This document shows, piece after piece, positions 49,570-61,015 of a stretch of DNA of 64,000 nucleotides (position 1 is its first letter; every line of letters starts with the position of its first letter). The stretch is from positions 124,001-188,000 of the forward strand of contig NZ_FXAT01000006.1 in the NCBI RefSeq assembly GCF_900177725.1, read 5' to 3'. This stretch comes from Paraburkholderia susongensis (GTDB taxonomy: Bacteria; Pseudomonadota; Gammaproteobacteria; Burkholderiales; Burkholderiaceae). A model generated the notes under the pieces. The model made no database searches, was not told the DNA's origin, and saw nothing but the letters and a program-made list of their open reading frames with translations. Position numbers and translations under genes: made by a program.

Positions 49570-50391
49570 TTACAGGTTATCGCGCTGCCTTAGGTAGCGC
49601 TGCGGACTGGCTCCAAGCGTCTTTCTGAACATCGAGGTGAATGCGCTCGGACTTTGATAACCGAGTTCGACAGCGACCGTCGCAACCGGCACTCCCTGGG
49701 CAAGCCGGGCGACAGCCTCCACCAGCCTCAACTGCTGCCGCCACTGACCAAAACTCAGGCCCGTCTCGTCACGGAAGAGCCGCGCCAATGTCCGCGTGCT
49801 GGCGCCGACGCGCGCACCCCAAACGTCGATCGTGTCGTTGTTCTCCGGGCATAGCAGCAACTGCTCGCACACCGCGCGCAACCGCCGGTCCTCCGGAAGC
49901 GGAAGCGTGCCGGTCAACGCGGGCAGCGCGCGCTGCAGCTCGAGCAGAAACAGAGGAAGCGCAAGCCCGGCGCGCCGCGTATCGCTGTCTCCGCTGCTCA
50001 CGGCCAGCGCAACCAGCAAGGCGTCCAGCAACTGTCCCACCTGCACCACCCTGCATTGCGTCCAGGTCCTGAACTCCGGCGCAGCGGCCGCATCGACGTA
50101 CGCGGTACGTGCGGTCACATCGCCGATTGCGTGAAGCTCGTGGAGCATGCCAGGCGGCATCCAGATCGCCTGGAACGGTGCGAGGGTCCATATGCCGTTC
50201 GGCGTGAGGGCCCGGGCCACACCGCGCGTCACGTAGATGAGCTGCGCTTCCTCGTGGGCATGCCACGGATCCCGGAAACCGCCCTCGACATCCCACATGC
50301 GCGCAACGACCGGGTTTTCCGCATCCGTGCGGATCGGCAGGAAGCGTTGCCGCCAGACAGGTTCCAGATTTTCAAATTTTTCCGATTTCAT
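49570..50391 (-). CDS. AraC family transcriptional regulator with cupin sensor
   Basis: A regulator of 273 residues. The N-terminal cupin domain shows WHAHEEAQLIYVTRGVARALTPNGIWTLAPFQAIWMPPGMLHEL. The C-terminal AraC domain has two helix-turn-helix motifs (RTLARLFRDETGLSFGQWRQQLRL and VPVATVAVELGYQSPSAFTSMFRKTLGASPQRYLR). Two starts are possible, ATG at 50391 or ATG at 50436; neither has a clear ribosome site and I give the shorter. It is divergent from a TonB-dependent receptor gene and may control it, although a cupin-AraC protein could also act elsewhere. Confidence 0.88.
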   Translation of the reverse strand: MKSEKFENLEPVWRQRFLPIRTDAENPVVARMWDVEGGFRDPWHAHEEAQLIYVTRGVARALTPNGIWTLAPFQAIWMPPGMLHELHAIGDVTARTAYVDAAAAPEFRTWTQCRVVQVGQLLDALLVALAVSSGDSDTRRAGLALPLFLLELQRALPALTGTLPLPEDRRLRAVCEQLLLCPENNDTIDVWGARVGASTRTLARLFRDETGLSFGQWRQQLRLVEAVARLAQGVPVATVAVELGYQSPSAFTSMFRKTLGASPQRYLRQRDNL

Positions 50392-50999
50392 CGAGATTCG
50401 GCAACAAAATGGCTCGTTTGCAATAGAAGTTGTCATTACGGCGGGCGTGGGTCACATGTAAGCTTTTCACTGTTCATCCGGGCAGGAAGTCCGGAGTTAA
50501 ATACGTAATAATTCTCATTCTCGCACACACCGATGCATGCCCTTTCCCCTCCGGTTGGCCGCCAATCGACACGCGCTGCCGCCATTCGCCATCCTGGTCA
50601 GGTCCGAGCCACGTTCGGGCCACGTCCTTTTTCCGGACTGGTTTCCGGGTCACGGGGAAAACGGGGCTACGCGCACGTAAGCCGGCGAGTCAACGGCATA
50701 TGACGGGCGCGACCAGAAACCGGCTCGCATAGCCGGGTAGCGCCGCACGATAAATCCCCCCTGTAAACACACTCCGCCACGCGACTGCCAGGTCGGCGCC
50801 GCGCGCCCCCGGCATGCCCGCGAAACGGTGGAGTCGTTCAGAAGCGGCAGCGACCGTGAGAGACGGCCGTGGCGACGCAAGCTGCCGGGGCTGAGCGGGA
50901 ATAAGCCGAAAACAAGGGAAAGCAATGGCCGCCTGGCCCGACCTTTCCGACCAAGGCCCACCCCGTGGGCGGCCACACACTATTGGAGAACAACAAAAG
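50392..50999. other. divergent intergenic region between AraC gene and TonB receptor
   Basis: About 600 bp without a convincing gene; several open frames here are antisense to one another and show no family features. The region holds a Fur-like sequence at 50506-50520 and the ribosome site of the receptor (GGAG before 51000). It is long enough for two promoters and a leader. Confidence 0.4.
50506..50520. promoter_or_regulatory. possible Fur box
   Basis: TAATAATTCTCATTC agrees with the 7-1-7 Fur pattern TGATAATNATTATCA at 9 of 14 fixed positions and resembles AT-rich Fur boxes ahead of siderophore receptor genes. It lies 70-115 bp before the AraC start and about 480 bp before the receptor. 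The match is partial. Confidence 0.4.
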
Positions 51000-53249
51000 A
51001 TGGAACGGGCAACCAGCACCCGCTTGCGCGCGATCTCGGCCGCCGTGGGCATGACGTTTTACGCGGCGGCAGGCCACGCCTGGGCGCAGACGAATCTGTC
51101 ACAGGGCGCGACCCAGTCGCCGCCGTCATCAGGCAGCGATGCCGGCGGCGACACGCGCAACGGAGCAGACCAGCCGGCCGCAGGCGGCCAAACGCTACCC
51201 GCGATTTCGATTTCCGGCAATGCCGAGCGGAATGCAACCGTGGGTCTGGTCGCGCACCGCAGCGTCACCGGCACGAAGACAGACACACCCATCAACGAGA
51301 TCCCGCAGACGATCAACGTCGTCACCGCCGAGCAGATCGAAATGACGCGCGCGACCGACATCAATCAGGCGCTGCGCTACGTGCCAGGCTTCTCCACCTA
51401 TAGTTCGGACAATCGTTCCGATTGGTATTCCGCGCTTCGCGGATTCACACCGACGCTATTCGTCGACGGGCTTTCGGTGCCCAACACCATCAACCTCGCG
51501 AGCTGGCGCGTCGACCCCTACATGATCGACAGCCTGAGCGTGCTGCGCGGGCCGACTTCCGTCCTTTACGGGCAAGGGGATCCCGGCGCCATCGTCGACG
51601 TGCAGAGCAAGCTCGCCAACGGCGAGCGTATCCGCGAGATGGAGATGCAGATCGGCAATTTCGCGCGCAAGCAGATCGCCTTCGATATCGGCGACAAGAT
51701 CGACAAGGACGGTACGCTCTCGTACCGCGTGGTCGGCGTCGCCCGCGACGGTAACGTTCAGCTCGGGCCGAACGCCGATCAACGGGTCGCGCTTTCGCCT
51801 TCCATCAAATGGCAGCCGAGTGCCGCGACGTCGTTCACGCTATACGCAACCTACCTGCAGGACTGGAGCGATACCGCCAGCAATTTTCTGCCCGCGAGCG
51901 GCACGGTCCTGCCCAATCCGAATGGTGTGATCTCGAACACGCTCTACGTTGGCGATCCGGATTTCGACCGCTATGGCAAACGCCAGGCATCGATCGGCTA
52001 CCAGTTCGAGCACACGTTCGACAGTGTGTGGACGGTCCGGCAGAGTGCGCGCTTCATGCATCTTTCTACCGATGACTGGTCGGTATACGGCGGAGGTCTC
52101 GACGATGCCGACCCGACGATGGCATCGCTCACGCGCTACGCGGGCATCTTCCAGTTCAACTACAACCGCTTCGACGTCGACAACCAGGCGCAGGCAAAAT
52201 TCCGCACAGGCGAGCTCGACCATACCGTGCTGGCCGGCTTCGAGTACAACCGCCAGACCACGACCGACAGCGAGCGCCTCGCCCTCGCACCGGATCTGAA
52301 CCTGTTCAATCCGGTCTACACTCCCGTGACCGAAGCGATCTTCTCTTCGCCCAACGCGTATCCGCGCACCGACATCAAGAGTTCCATGGACGCCTTCGGC
52401 GTCTATCTCCAGGATCAGATCAAATGGCGCCGCTGGGTGTTCACTCTCGGCGGCCGCCAGGACTGGTCGATCACGACACAGAACGATCTGATGGGCGGCA
52501 CGCGGCAGACCCAGGCCGATCACGCGTTCAGCGGACGCGTCGGTCTGACGTTTCTCGGGGATTACGGCCTGTCGCCGTACATCAGCTACTCGACGTCGTT
52601 CAATCCGCTGCTCGGCGTGAACATGGCGGACGGTGCAATTCCCGCACCCACGCGCGGACGACAGGTCGAACTGGGCCTGCGATGGCAGCCGCCCGGCAAG
52701 AACCTGATGCTGAACGCCGCGCTCTATCAGATCAACCAGACCAATGTCGCGACACCGAACCTCGCGGATCCCACGCTCAGCACCTACGTGCAGACCGGCG
52801 AGGTGCGCTCGCGGGGATTCGAATTCAGCGCCGTCGGCAAATTGACGAACAATCTGTCGATCATTGCGGCATACGTCTATCAGGACGTGAAGAACGTCGA
52901 GGCCAATGACGAAACGCTCAACAAGTGGCCCGTCGATATCCCGAGGCCCCGGCAGATGGCCTCGCTGTGGGCCGACTGGACATGGCGCACCGGCGTGCTC
53001 GCGGGACTCGGCTTTGGCGCGGGCGTACGCTATCAAAGCTCGGTCGCGGGCGCCGCGGACAATTCAATCACCGTGCCCAGCTATACACTCTACGACGCGG
53101 CGGTACATTACGATCTGCGCGACTGGCGCTTCGCGATCAACGCAACGAATATCTTCGATCGCCGCTACGTAGGCGGTTGCCAGTCGTCAGCGGTGTGCAT
53201 CTACGGCAATCCGCGCACGGTCATCGCCTCGGCACGATATAACTGGTGA
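51000..53249 (+). CDS. TonB-dependent siderophore receptor
   Basis: A 749-residue outer-membrane receptor. The signal peptide covers roughly the first 30 residues (ending GHAWAQ). A low-complexity polar linker follows, then the plug domain (TPINEIPQTINVVTAEQIE; DGLSVPNTIN; VDPYMIDSLSVLRGPTSVLYGQGDPGAIVDVQSK), then a barrel ending in the terminal aromatic motif SARYNW. The pattern ETPQT-like start and LRGPxSVLYGxGxPGG are typical of siderophore receptors such as FpvA/FoxA types. The ATG at 51000 has GGAG eleven bases upstream. It imports a ferric siderophore with TonB energy; no siderophore synthesis genes adjoin, so it may take up foreign siderophores. Confidence 0.92.
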   Translation: MERATSTRLRAISAAVGMTFYAAAGHAWAQTNLSQGATQSPPSSGSDAGGDTRNGADQPAAGGQTLPAISISGNAERNATVGLVAHRSVTGTKTDTPINEIPQTINVVTAEQIEMTRATDINQALRYVPGFSTYSSDNRSDWYSALRGFTPTLFVDGLSVPNTINLASWRVDPYMIDSLSVLRGPTSVLYGQGDPGAIVDVQSKLANGERIREMEMQIGNFARKQIAFDIGDKIDKDGTLSYRVVGVARDGNVQLGPNADQRVALSPSIKWQPSAATSFTLYATYLQDWSDTASNFLPASGTVLPNPNGVISNTLYVGDPDFDRYGKRQASIGYQFEHTFDSVWTVRQSARFMHLSTDDWSVYGGGLDDADPTMASLTRYAGIFQFNYNRFDVDNQAQAKFRTGELDHTVLAGFEYNRQTTTDSERLALAPDLNLFNPVYTPVTEAIFSSPNAYPRTDIKSSMDAFGVYLQDQIKWRRWVFTLGGRQDWSITTQNDLMGGTRQTQADHAFSGRVGLTFLGDYGLSPYISYSTSFNPLLGVNMADGAIPAPTRGRQVELGLRWQPPGKNLMLNAALYQINQTNVATPNLADPTLSTYVQTGEVRSRGFEFSAVGKLTNNLSIIAAYVYQDVKNVEANDETLNKWPVDIPRPRQMASLWADWTWRTGVLAGLGFGAGVRYQSSVAGAADNSITVPSYTLYDAAVHYDLRDWRFAINATNIFDRRYVGGCQSSAVCIYGNPRTVIASARYNW

Positions 53250-53285
53250 GGAGCAGCCCGCGCGAATAGATGCGCAATGGGTAAC

Positions 53286-53304
53286 GGCCGGTAACGGCCT
53301 CTTT
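53286..53304 (+). terminator. short hairpin with T-rich tail after the TonB receptor
   Basis: GGCCG at 53286 and CGGCC at 53295 with a four-base loop are followed by TCTTT. The stem is only five pairs, so this is a weak candidate for the end of the receptor transcript. Confidence 0.32.
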
Positions 53305-53451
53305 GCATTGTGCGTGGGCGATGCGCTCGAACTCGAAGTCGCACACGCCGTCAAGCTGATGCCGACTATCGGTCCCATTGACGTACTCAATTGAGACTTG
53401 TCATCAGTAACGGATATAGTCTGTCACTCCCTACACGCGAATGGAGGAAGC

Positions 53452-55617
<2,166 letters not shown>

Positions 55618-55634
55618 TGGCGGGCTGAGTCCTT

Positions 55635-55670
55635 CCCCGGCGAGCGGCTCGCGCTGCTCGCCGGGGTTTC
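55635..55670 (+). terminator. katG intrinsic terminator
   Basis: CCCCGGCGAGC at 55635-55645 and GCTCGCCGGGG at 55656-55666 make a perfect 11-bp GC-rich stem with a ten-base loop, followed by TTTCCTCT. It begins 18 bp after the katG stop and precedes a convergent LysR gene. Confidence 0.75.
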
Positions 55671-55779
55671 CTCTGTGGACTCTGTGGAGACGGAGTCGCA
55701 CGCCCGGTCGTTGCGAACCAGGCGGCAATTTCCCGCCCTGAAGCAACGACGTCATCTTTTGCCGCTTTTCAATCTCCGT

Positions 55780-56682
55780 TCACACCTGCAGCACCAGCCG
55801 GGAAAAATCGCAGCATGTCTGGCACAGCCTCGCCACCTCGCCGAGGAAATCCACGTGCTGGGTAGGCAGATACATTGCGGCGTATTGGATCTTCGGCAAT
55901 GTCGGCGTTGTTTTGGCCGTTCGCAGCGCGCCGTGGGCTATCAGGTGCGACAGGCATTCCTTGGGTAGAAAACTGACGCCCAACCCCGACACGGTCAGGC
56001 CGATCTGCGCCACCAGGTTGCTGCACACGACGGTTCTGGGCGTATCGATGCCATGAGCGCGGAACCATTGGCCATAGGCGATGCCCATGCCGGAATCCTT
56101 ACCTTGAACGATGAGAGTCTGTTGCGCGATCTCGGCCAAGGGAAAAGCGCGTTTGGCCGGCATGACACCATCGGCGTACATCCACGCATTTCCGACCGTA
56201 CCCACCGGCATGACGGAAAAGCGCGGATCGTTGAACACATCGGGCACGATGATCAAATCTATCGTGTGATCGGCGAGCCGCTCGTACAGCATGCGGCCCA
56301 ATCCCACTTCCGGCTCGATCTCCAGCTGCGGAAAACGCTTGCGCAAACGGTCCACCAGGATAGGCAGCCACGTTAGCGCCGTCAGTTCGGTCACGCCGAG
56401 CCGCAGCCTGCGGAACATCGCGTCTTTTGCCCCCAGTTGCACCAGCAGGCCATCGCGCATGTTCAGCAGTTGCCGCGCTGACTGAAGGATCTCTTCGCCT
56501 TTGGGCGTCAAAACGGCGGAGCGGTGGCTGCGATCGAAGATCACGAGATCGAAGCGGCTTTCGAGTTCCTGGATGCGCTTCGAAATGGCCGATTGCGTCG
56601 TGCTGAGCCGCAAAGCGGCTGCATCGAAACTGCCAAGCTCCGCGATCCAATAGAGTGCCTCGACTTGTTTTAGCGTAATCAC
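55780..56682 (-). CDS. LysR family transcriptional regulator
   Basis: A 300-residue LysR protein. The helix-turn-helix is at residues about 1-60 (QVEALYWIAELGSFDAAALRLSTTQSAISKRIQELESRFDLVIFDR) and the effector domain follows. The start is a GTG at 56682, supported by a GGGGGG run seven bases upstream. It is divergent from the amino-acid ABC transporter operon beginning at 56930, with a 247-bp AT-rich gap between, and is its probable activator. The effector may be the transported amino acid or its keto acid. Confidence 0.9.
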   Translation of the reverse strand: MITLKQVEALYWIAELGSFDAAALRLSTTQSAISKRIQELESRFDLVIFDRSHRSAVLTPKGEEILQSARQLLNMRDGLLVQLGAKDAMFRRLRLGVTELTALTWLPILVDRLRKRFPQLEIEPEVGLGRMLYERLADHTIDLIIVPDVFNDPRFSVMPVGTVGNAWMYADGVMPAKRAFPLAEIAQQTLIVQGKDSGMGIAYGQWFRAHGIDTPRTVVCSNLVAQIGLTVSGLGVSFLPKECLSHLIAHGALRTAKTTPTLPKIQYAAMYLPTQHVDFLGEVARLCQTCCDFSRLVLQV

Positions 56683-56929
56683 CGTTCACCCCCCTATGCT
56701 TTACCCGCTCGATCCGACCCAACTCGATGGCAACTCAATACATGAAAAAAAGGAATGCTATCAGAATTAAAAAATTCGCTTTTTTAGATGAATTAATACC
56801 GATACGCTTGCATGAGATATACGCCAATACGCCGACGGACAGGCACTCTCCAAAGGGAAAACCCTGAGTAATGACCTGGATGTTTCGATGTTTTTTTGAA
56901 GCGACCTCCTCTTGACTGAACAGGTAACC
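56683..56929. promoter_or_regulatory. AT-rich divergent control region, LysR / ABC transporter operon
   Basis: This gap is strikingly AT-rich for the window, with A and T runs at 56744-56790. AAAAAATTCGC, TTTTTTAG and GAATTAAT stretches around 56765-56795 form imperfect inverted repeats. This is where the LysR protein would bind, but no single T-N11-A site stands out. Confidence 0.4.
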
Positions 56930-57850
56930 ATGCTTAAGAAAAATGGATTCAAGGCAATTTCCGCGATCTCGCTCGCTTGTGCCGCTTTTCTGGGTTTGAT
57001 CGGCTCGGCGCATGCCGAAAATAACGCCGACGGATTCGTGATCAATTCGAAAATCTCGAAGGCGGCGCTCAACCCGGCGGCGGTGGCTGCGCTGCCGAGC
57101 GACATCAAGGAAAAAGGGGTTCTGACCATAGGCGGCGAAACCACCCTGCCTCCTTACCTTTATCGCGAGGATGGCGGCATCACCGGCATCGAAGCGGATT
57201 TCATGCAGGCGCTGGGCCAGGCGCTCGGCGTGCGTATCAAGGTCATCAATACCGATTTCGGGTCCATGGTGATAGGCCTTACCTCCGGCCGCCTGGACGT
57301 GGCGATGTCCGACTTCTCCGACACGCCCGAGCGCGAAAAGCAAGTGACCTTTGTCGACTACACGAAGACCGGCCAGCAGTTGATCGTGGCCAAGGGCAAT
57401 CCCAGGAACATCCATTCCGTGGCGGATCTCTGCGGCACCACCGCGGGCGGACCTGTCGGCAGCCTCTCGCTCGCCATTGCCCAGCGGCAGTCTGATTCGT
57501 GCACCAAGGCCGGCAAACCGGCAGTGACCGTTCAGGGCTATCCGTCGGCCAGCGCTTCGGACCTCGCCCTGCGGACCGGACGCATCGACGCGATGGGTAT
57601 CGACTACGCAATCGCGGCCAATATCGTCAAGGCTTCGGCCGGCAAGGCCGAACTGACCGGCGATCTTTTCGAATCCGGATTCCATGGCGCGGCTGTCGGC
57701 ACCAAAAACGCGCAGCTCGCCAAGGCCTTGCAACTCGCGTTCGAGGGCATTTCAAAGCAAGGGATCGATAAGCAGATTCTCGATTTCTACGGCGTGCCTC
57801 AAATGCGAATCGACAACCCGGTGATCAATGCCATGCAAGGCAAAAATTAA
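56930..57850 (+). CDS. polar amino acid ABC transporter substrate-binding protein
   Basis: A 306-residue family 3 solute-binding protein. The signal peptide is residues about 1-29 (MLKKNGFKAISAISLACAAFLGLIGSAHA). The mature protein shows KGVLTIGGETTLPPYLYREDGGITGIEADFMQALGQALGVRIKV and GLTSGRLDVAMSDFSDTPEREKQVTFVDY. The ATG at 56930 has AGG at a short distance. It captures an amino acid or related compound in the periplasm for the permease and ATPase encoded next. It is the first gene of an operon that continues to an aminotransferase and an aldolase. Confidence 0.9.
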   Translation: MLKKNGFKAISAISLACAAFLGLIGSAHAENNADGFVINSKISKAALNPAAVAALPSDIKEKGVLTIGGETTLPPYLYREDGGITGIEADFMQALGQALGVRIKVINTDFGSMVIGLTSGRLDVAMSDFSDTPEREKQVTFVDYTKTGQQLIVAKGNPRNIHSVADLCGTTAGGPVGSLSLAIAQRQSDSCTKAGKPAVTVQGYPSASASDLALRTGRIDAMGIDYAIAANIVKASAGKAELTGDLFESGFHGAAVGTKNAQLAKALQLAFEGISKQGIDKQILDFYGVPQMRIDNPVINAMQGKN

Positions 57851-57929
57851 GACCCGGTATTTGAATCATCGCTACGGTGTGGGCGCATCCGCACCGTAGC
57901 GCCAGGCAACGCTAAAAAAGAGCAGTCCG

Positions 57930-58883
57930 ATGAAAGCAATGGCGGTGGCGCCAGACACTCTGGACGCGAGGGACCCTTCCGTGGAAAAGAATGACGAGCG
58001 CACTCATCAACTGCGCATTGTTCGTAGCAAGCATCCGGTCCAGATAGCGATTGGCGCCGTGGTCCTGATATTTCTGCTCTCGTTCATATTCCGCATCGCG
58101 GACAACGAGAACATGCAATGGCCGGTGATAGGCCATTACCTCTTTGATTCGCACGTGCTGTCCGGCGTACGCGTGACGCTGGTGGTAACCATCGTATGCC
58201 AGATTCTGGCGATCATCATAGGTACCTTGATCGCGATCATGAGGCTGTCCAAAAGCCGCATATTCGTGACCATCGCGAACGGATATCTCTGGTTTTTCCG
58301 CGGCACGCCGCTCCTCGTGCAGTTGATCTTCTGGTACAACCTCGCCGCACTGTTTCCGGTCCTGTTCCTGGGCGTGCCCTTTACAAACCTGGGCGTCATG
58401 CTCAAGACCAACGCGGTGATCTCAGGCTTCACCGCCGCCGTTGTCGGCTTCTCTCTGCACGACGGCGCCTATATGGCCGAGATCGTTCGCGCGGGCATCA
58501 TGTCGGTCGATGCCGGCCAGCGGGAAGCGGCCATCACGACCGGCATGACCGAAAGCCAGGCCATGCGCCGAATCATCCTCCCGCAGGCTATGCGGGTCAT
58601 CGTGCCGCCCACGGGCAACCAGGCCATCAATCTTCTGAAGGCGACCGCGCTGGTGGCCTTCATTTCCGGTGGCGACCTGCTGAGCAATGTCCAGGATATC
58701 TACGCCGTCAATTACGCGGTCATGCCGCTGCTCGTGGTGGCCACCATCTGGTATCTCGTGCTCGTTACCGTCGCGACACTAGGCCAGCACTATCTCGAAC
58801 GCACCGTAGGCAAGGGATATACCCGAAACAACGGTAAAAAAGGCAGCACGGCAAAGATCAACGTGAATATGGACGTCGCCTAG
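57930..58883 (+). CDS. polar amino acid ABC transporter permease
   Basis: A 317-residue HisMQ-type permease. After a polar N-terminus of about 35 residues there are five or six membrane segments, with GYLWFFRGTPLLVQLIFWYN and the ATPase-contact loop DAGQREAAITTGMTESQAMRRIILPQAMRVIVPPTGNQAINLLKATALV. Only one permease gene is present, so the channel is probably a homodimer. It lies 79 bp after the receptor gene. Confidence 0.92.
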   Translation: MKAMAVAPDTLDARDPSVEKNDERTHQLRIVRSKHPVQIAIGAVVLIFLLSFIFRIADNENMQWPVIGHYLFDSHVLSGVRVTLVVTIVCQILAIIIGTLIAIMRLSKSRIFVTIANGYLWFFRGTPLLVQLIFWYNLAALFPVLFLGVPFTNLGVMLKTNAVISGFTAAVVGFSLHDGAYMAEIVRAGIMSVDAGQREAAITTGMTESQAMRRIILPQAMRVIVPPTGNQAINLLKATALVAFISGGDLLSNVQDIYAVNYAVMPLLVVATIWYLVLVTVATLGQHYLERTVGKGYTRNNGKKGSTAKINVNMDVA

Positions 58884-58924
58884 GCATTCATATGTCGAGC
58901 GATATATAGAAAAGGTTAACGACA

Positions 58925-59719
58925 ATGGCCGTATCTGAAGCTCCGGTTGTAGAGATAGTCAACGTCAAGAAGCGATTCGGCGACAAGGTTGTGCTCAACG
59001 GCATCGACCTCCACGTCATGAAGGGCGAGGTAGTCGCCATTCTCGGCCCGTCGGGGTCCGGAAAATCCACGCTGCTACGTTGCGTCAACCACCTGGAAGA
59101 GGTGACGAGCGGTTCCATCAAAGTGTGCGGCAACTACATCGGCTACGAACGCCACGGCGACACACTCAGGGAAATCTTCGGCAAGCGCCTTGCCAGGCAG
59201 CGGCAGAAAGTGGGGATGGTGTTTCAGCACTTTAATCTCTACCCCCACAAAACCGCGCTGGGAAACGTCATCGAAGGTCCGCTGCACGTTCTCAAAACGC
59301 CCAGGGAGCAAGCCATCACTCGCGGGCGCGAATTGCTCCGGCGGGTCGGGTTGGCCGAGCGCATGGATGCCTATCCCTCGGAATTGTCCGGTGGCCAGAA
59401 GCAGCGTGTCGCGATAGCCCGAACGCTGGCGATGGATCCGGAAGTCATCCTGTTCGACGAGCCCACTTCCGCGCTGGATCCCGAGCTGGTGAATGAAGTG
59501 CTCAACGTGATGAAAGAGGTCGCCTCCCTCGGCATATCCATGCTCGTCGTCACGCACGAAGTCGGCTTTGCCCGTGAAGTGTGCAACCGCGTGGTATTCA
59601 TGGCCGATGGCAGCATCGTGGAAGAAGGCCCCGCGCATCAGGTCATAGACAACCCCAGGGAACAGAGAACCCGGGAATTCCTCGGCGTGGTGCCGAGGAA
59701 AATGGAGAAAGTAAATTGA
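58925..59719 (+). CDS. polar amino acid ABC transporter ATP-binding protein
   Basis: A 264-residue GlnQ/HisP-type ATPase with Walker A GPSGSGKST at residues 41-49, LSGGQKQRVAIAR, Walker B VILFDEP and TSALDPELVNEVLNVM. It energises the permease upstream. Its last codon overlaps the TTG start of the aminotransferase gene (TTGA), so transport and metabolism of the substrate are translationally coupled. Confidence 0.94.
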   Translation: MAVSEAPVVEIVNVKKRFGDKVVLNGIDLHVMKGEVVAILGPSGSGKSTLLRCVNHLEEVTSGSIKVCGNYIGYERHGDTLREIFGKRLARQRQKVGMVFQHFNLYPHKTALGNVIEGPLHVLKTPREQAITRGRELLRRVGLAERMDAYPSELSGGQKQRVAIARTLAMDPEVILFDEPTSALDPELVNEVLNVMKEVASLGISMLVVTHEVGFAREVCNRVVFMADGSIVEEGPAHQVIDNPREQRTREFLGVVPRKMEKVN

Positions 59720-60864
59720 ATCAACCCCTACCCTCGATTTCGTCCGACGCCGTATTGCGCGTCAGGAGCCAGTCCCTGCGGAGCAAGAACCTGATCCCGG
59801 GCGTCACTGACAAAGTTTCGCTCGCCATCGGCGAGCCGGACTTCGATACGCCACAAGTGGTCATCGATGCCCAGATACAGGCGATCAGTTCGGGTTACAC
59901 GCATTATTCTCCGCAGGAAGGCCGCTCCGAGCTCGTGAACGCGATCTTGCAATCGGCGGTTGGCGTTGCTGGCAAGGCTTTTTCGTCCGAGAACATATTG
60001 GTCACCCACGGCGGCTCGGCGGGCCTCACTGCCACCATTCTGGGCCTGCTCAATCCTGGCGATGTGGTGCTGCTGGAAGACCCGACCTACTCCCTCTATC
60101 TGGACGCGATCAATCTGGTCGGCGCCAGCGTAAAGCGGTTTTCCAGGGATGCGGATGGGAAGCTCGATTTCGACATGATCGACAAAGATGCCAAGGGCGC
60201 GAAGCTGATCGTCCTGTGCCACCCGTCGAATCCGACCGGGGCCGTCATCAGCCCAACCGAATGGGCGTCGTTCGCGGATATCGTCAAACGCAACGGCCTC
60301 TTCATTCTGTGCGACGAGGCCTACGAAGGACTCACCTACGACAACGGTTTCGTCTCGGCGCTTGACATAGCCGGTCTGGGCGACAACCTCATTGTCTGCC
60401 GCACGTTTTCGAAAAAATACGCCATGACCGGATGGCGGCTTGGCTACCTCATCGGTGAGCCGCGCCTCGTTGCATCCGCCTCCACGGCCCACCGCACGTT
60501 CAATGGCGCCATCAACTCGGCCAATCAGCTCGCCGGTGCGACCGCGCTGCTGAAGGCAGGCGAAGACGCGGAGAAGATGCGACGCGTCTTCCAGAAGCGG
60601 CGTGATCTCATGGAATCGTGCTTGCGCAAGATTCCTACCATCCAGTTCAGACGCCCCGACGGAGCTTTTTATTTCTGGCTGCAGTATCTCAGCAAGCTGG
60701 GGACGTCGTTGGAAGTCGCCGCCAAGGCCGCGGAAGCCGGTGTGATGGTCAGGCGCGGCGAGGAGTTCGGCAGCAGCGGCAAGCACGCGCTGAGGCTGTC
60801 GTATGCCACCGACGAGCGCTCGATCGAAGAAGGTGTAGCGCGATTGGGACGTGTCCTTTCCTGA
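59716..60864 (+). CDS. class I/II PLP-dependent aminotransferase
   Basis: A 382-residue fold-type I aminotransferase. It shows SLAIGEPDFDTP, the substrate-loop GYTHYSPQEGRSELV, HPSNPTGAV with N172, the PLP-binding aspartate at D200 (LCDEAYEGL) and the Schiff-base lysine at about K233 (FSKKYAMTGWRLGY). I place the start at TTG 59716, overlapping the ATPase stop by four bases, with GGAG eight bases upstream; no ATG fits the N-terminus. It would convert the imported amino acid to a 2-oxo acid, which the next gene's aldolase-type product could cleave. Confidence 0.9.
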   Translation: MNQPLPSISSDAVLRVRSQSLRSKNLIPGVTDKVSLAIGEPDFDTPQVVIDAQIQAISSGYTHYSPQEGRSELVNAILQSAVGVAGKAFSSENILVTHGGSAGLTATILGLLNPGDVVLLEDPTYSLYLDAINLVGASVKRFSRDADGKLDFDMIDKDAKGAKLIVLCHPSNPTGAVISPTEWASFADIVKRNGLFILCDEAYEGLTYDNGFVSALDIAGLGDNLIVCRTFSKKYAMTGWRLGYLIGEPRLVASASTAHRTFNGAINSANQLAGATALLKAGEDAEKMRRVFQKRRDLMESCLRKIPTIQFRRPDGAFYFWLQYLSKLGTSLEVAAKAAEAGVMVRRGEEFGSSGKHALRLSYATDERSIEEGVARLGRVLS

Positions 60865-61015
60865 TTCCTGCCTCCTGCCTCTGAAACAACATCTGGGTTA
60901 CGACCCATATCGATTGCCGTAACAGCCTGCCAGCAACCCGTAGGCATGCTGGAGGAAGACAGGGCGATTCATTTCACGGCCCGAGTTGTGCCGATCCTTT
61001 CAAGGAGTACTAAAT

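Noticed and set aside
49222..49597. Small open frames on both strands between mgtA and the AraC gene
   Set aside because: No ribosome sites, no hydrophobic or conserved pattern, and mutually antisense; probably chance.
53281..53300. Direct repeat GTAACGGCC x2 after the TonB receptor
   Set aside because: Only two short copies, better read as part of a small hairpin; no sign of a repeat family.
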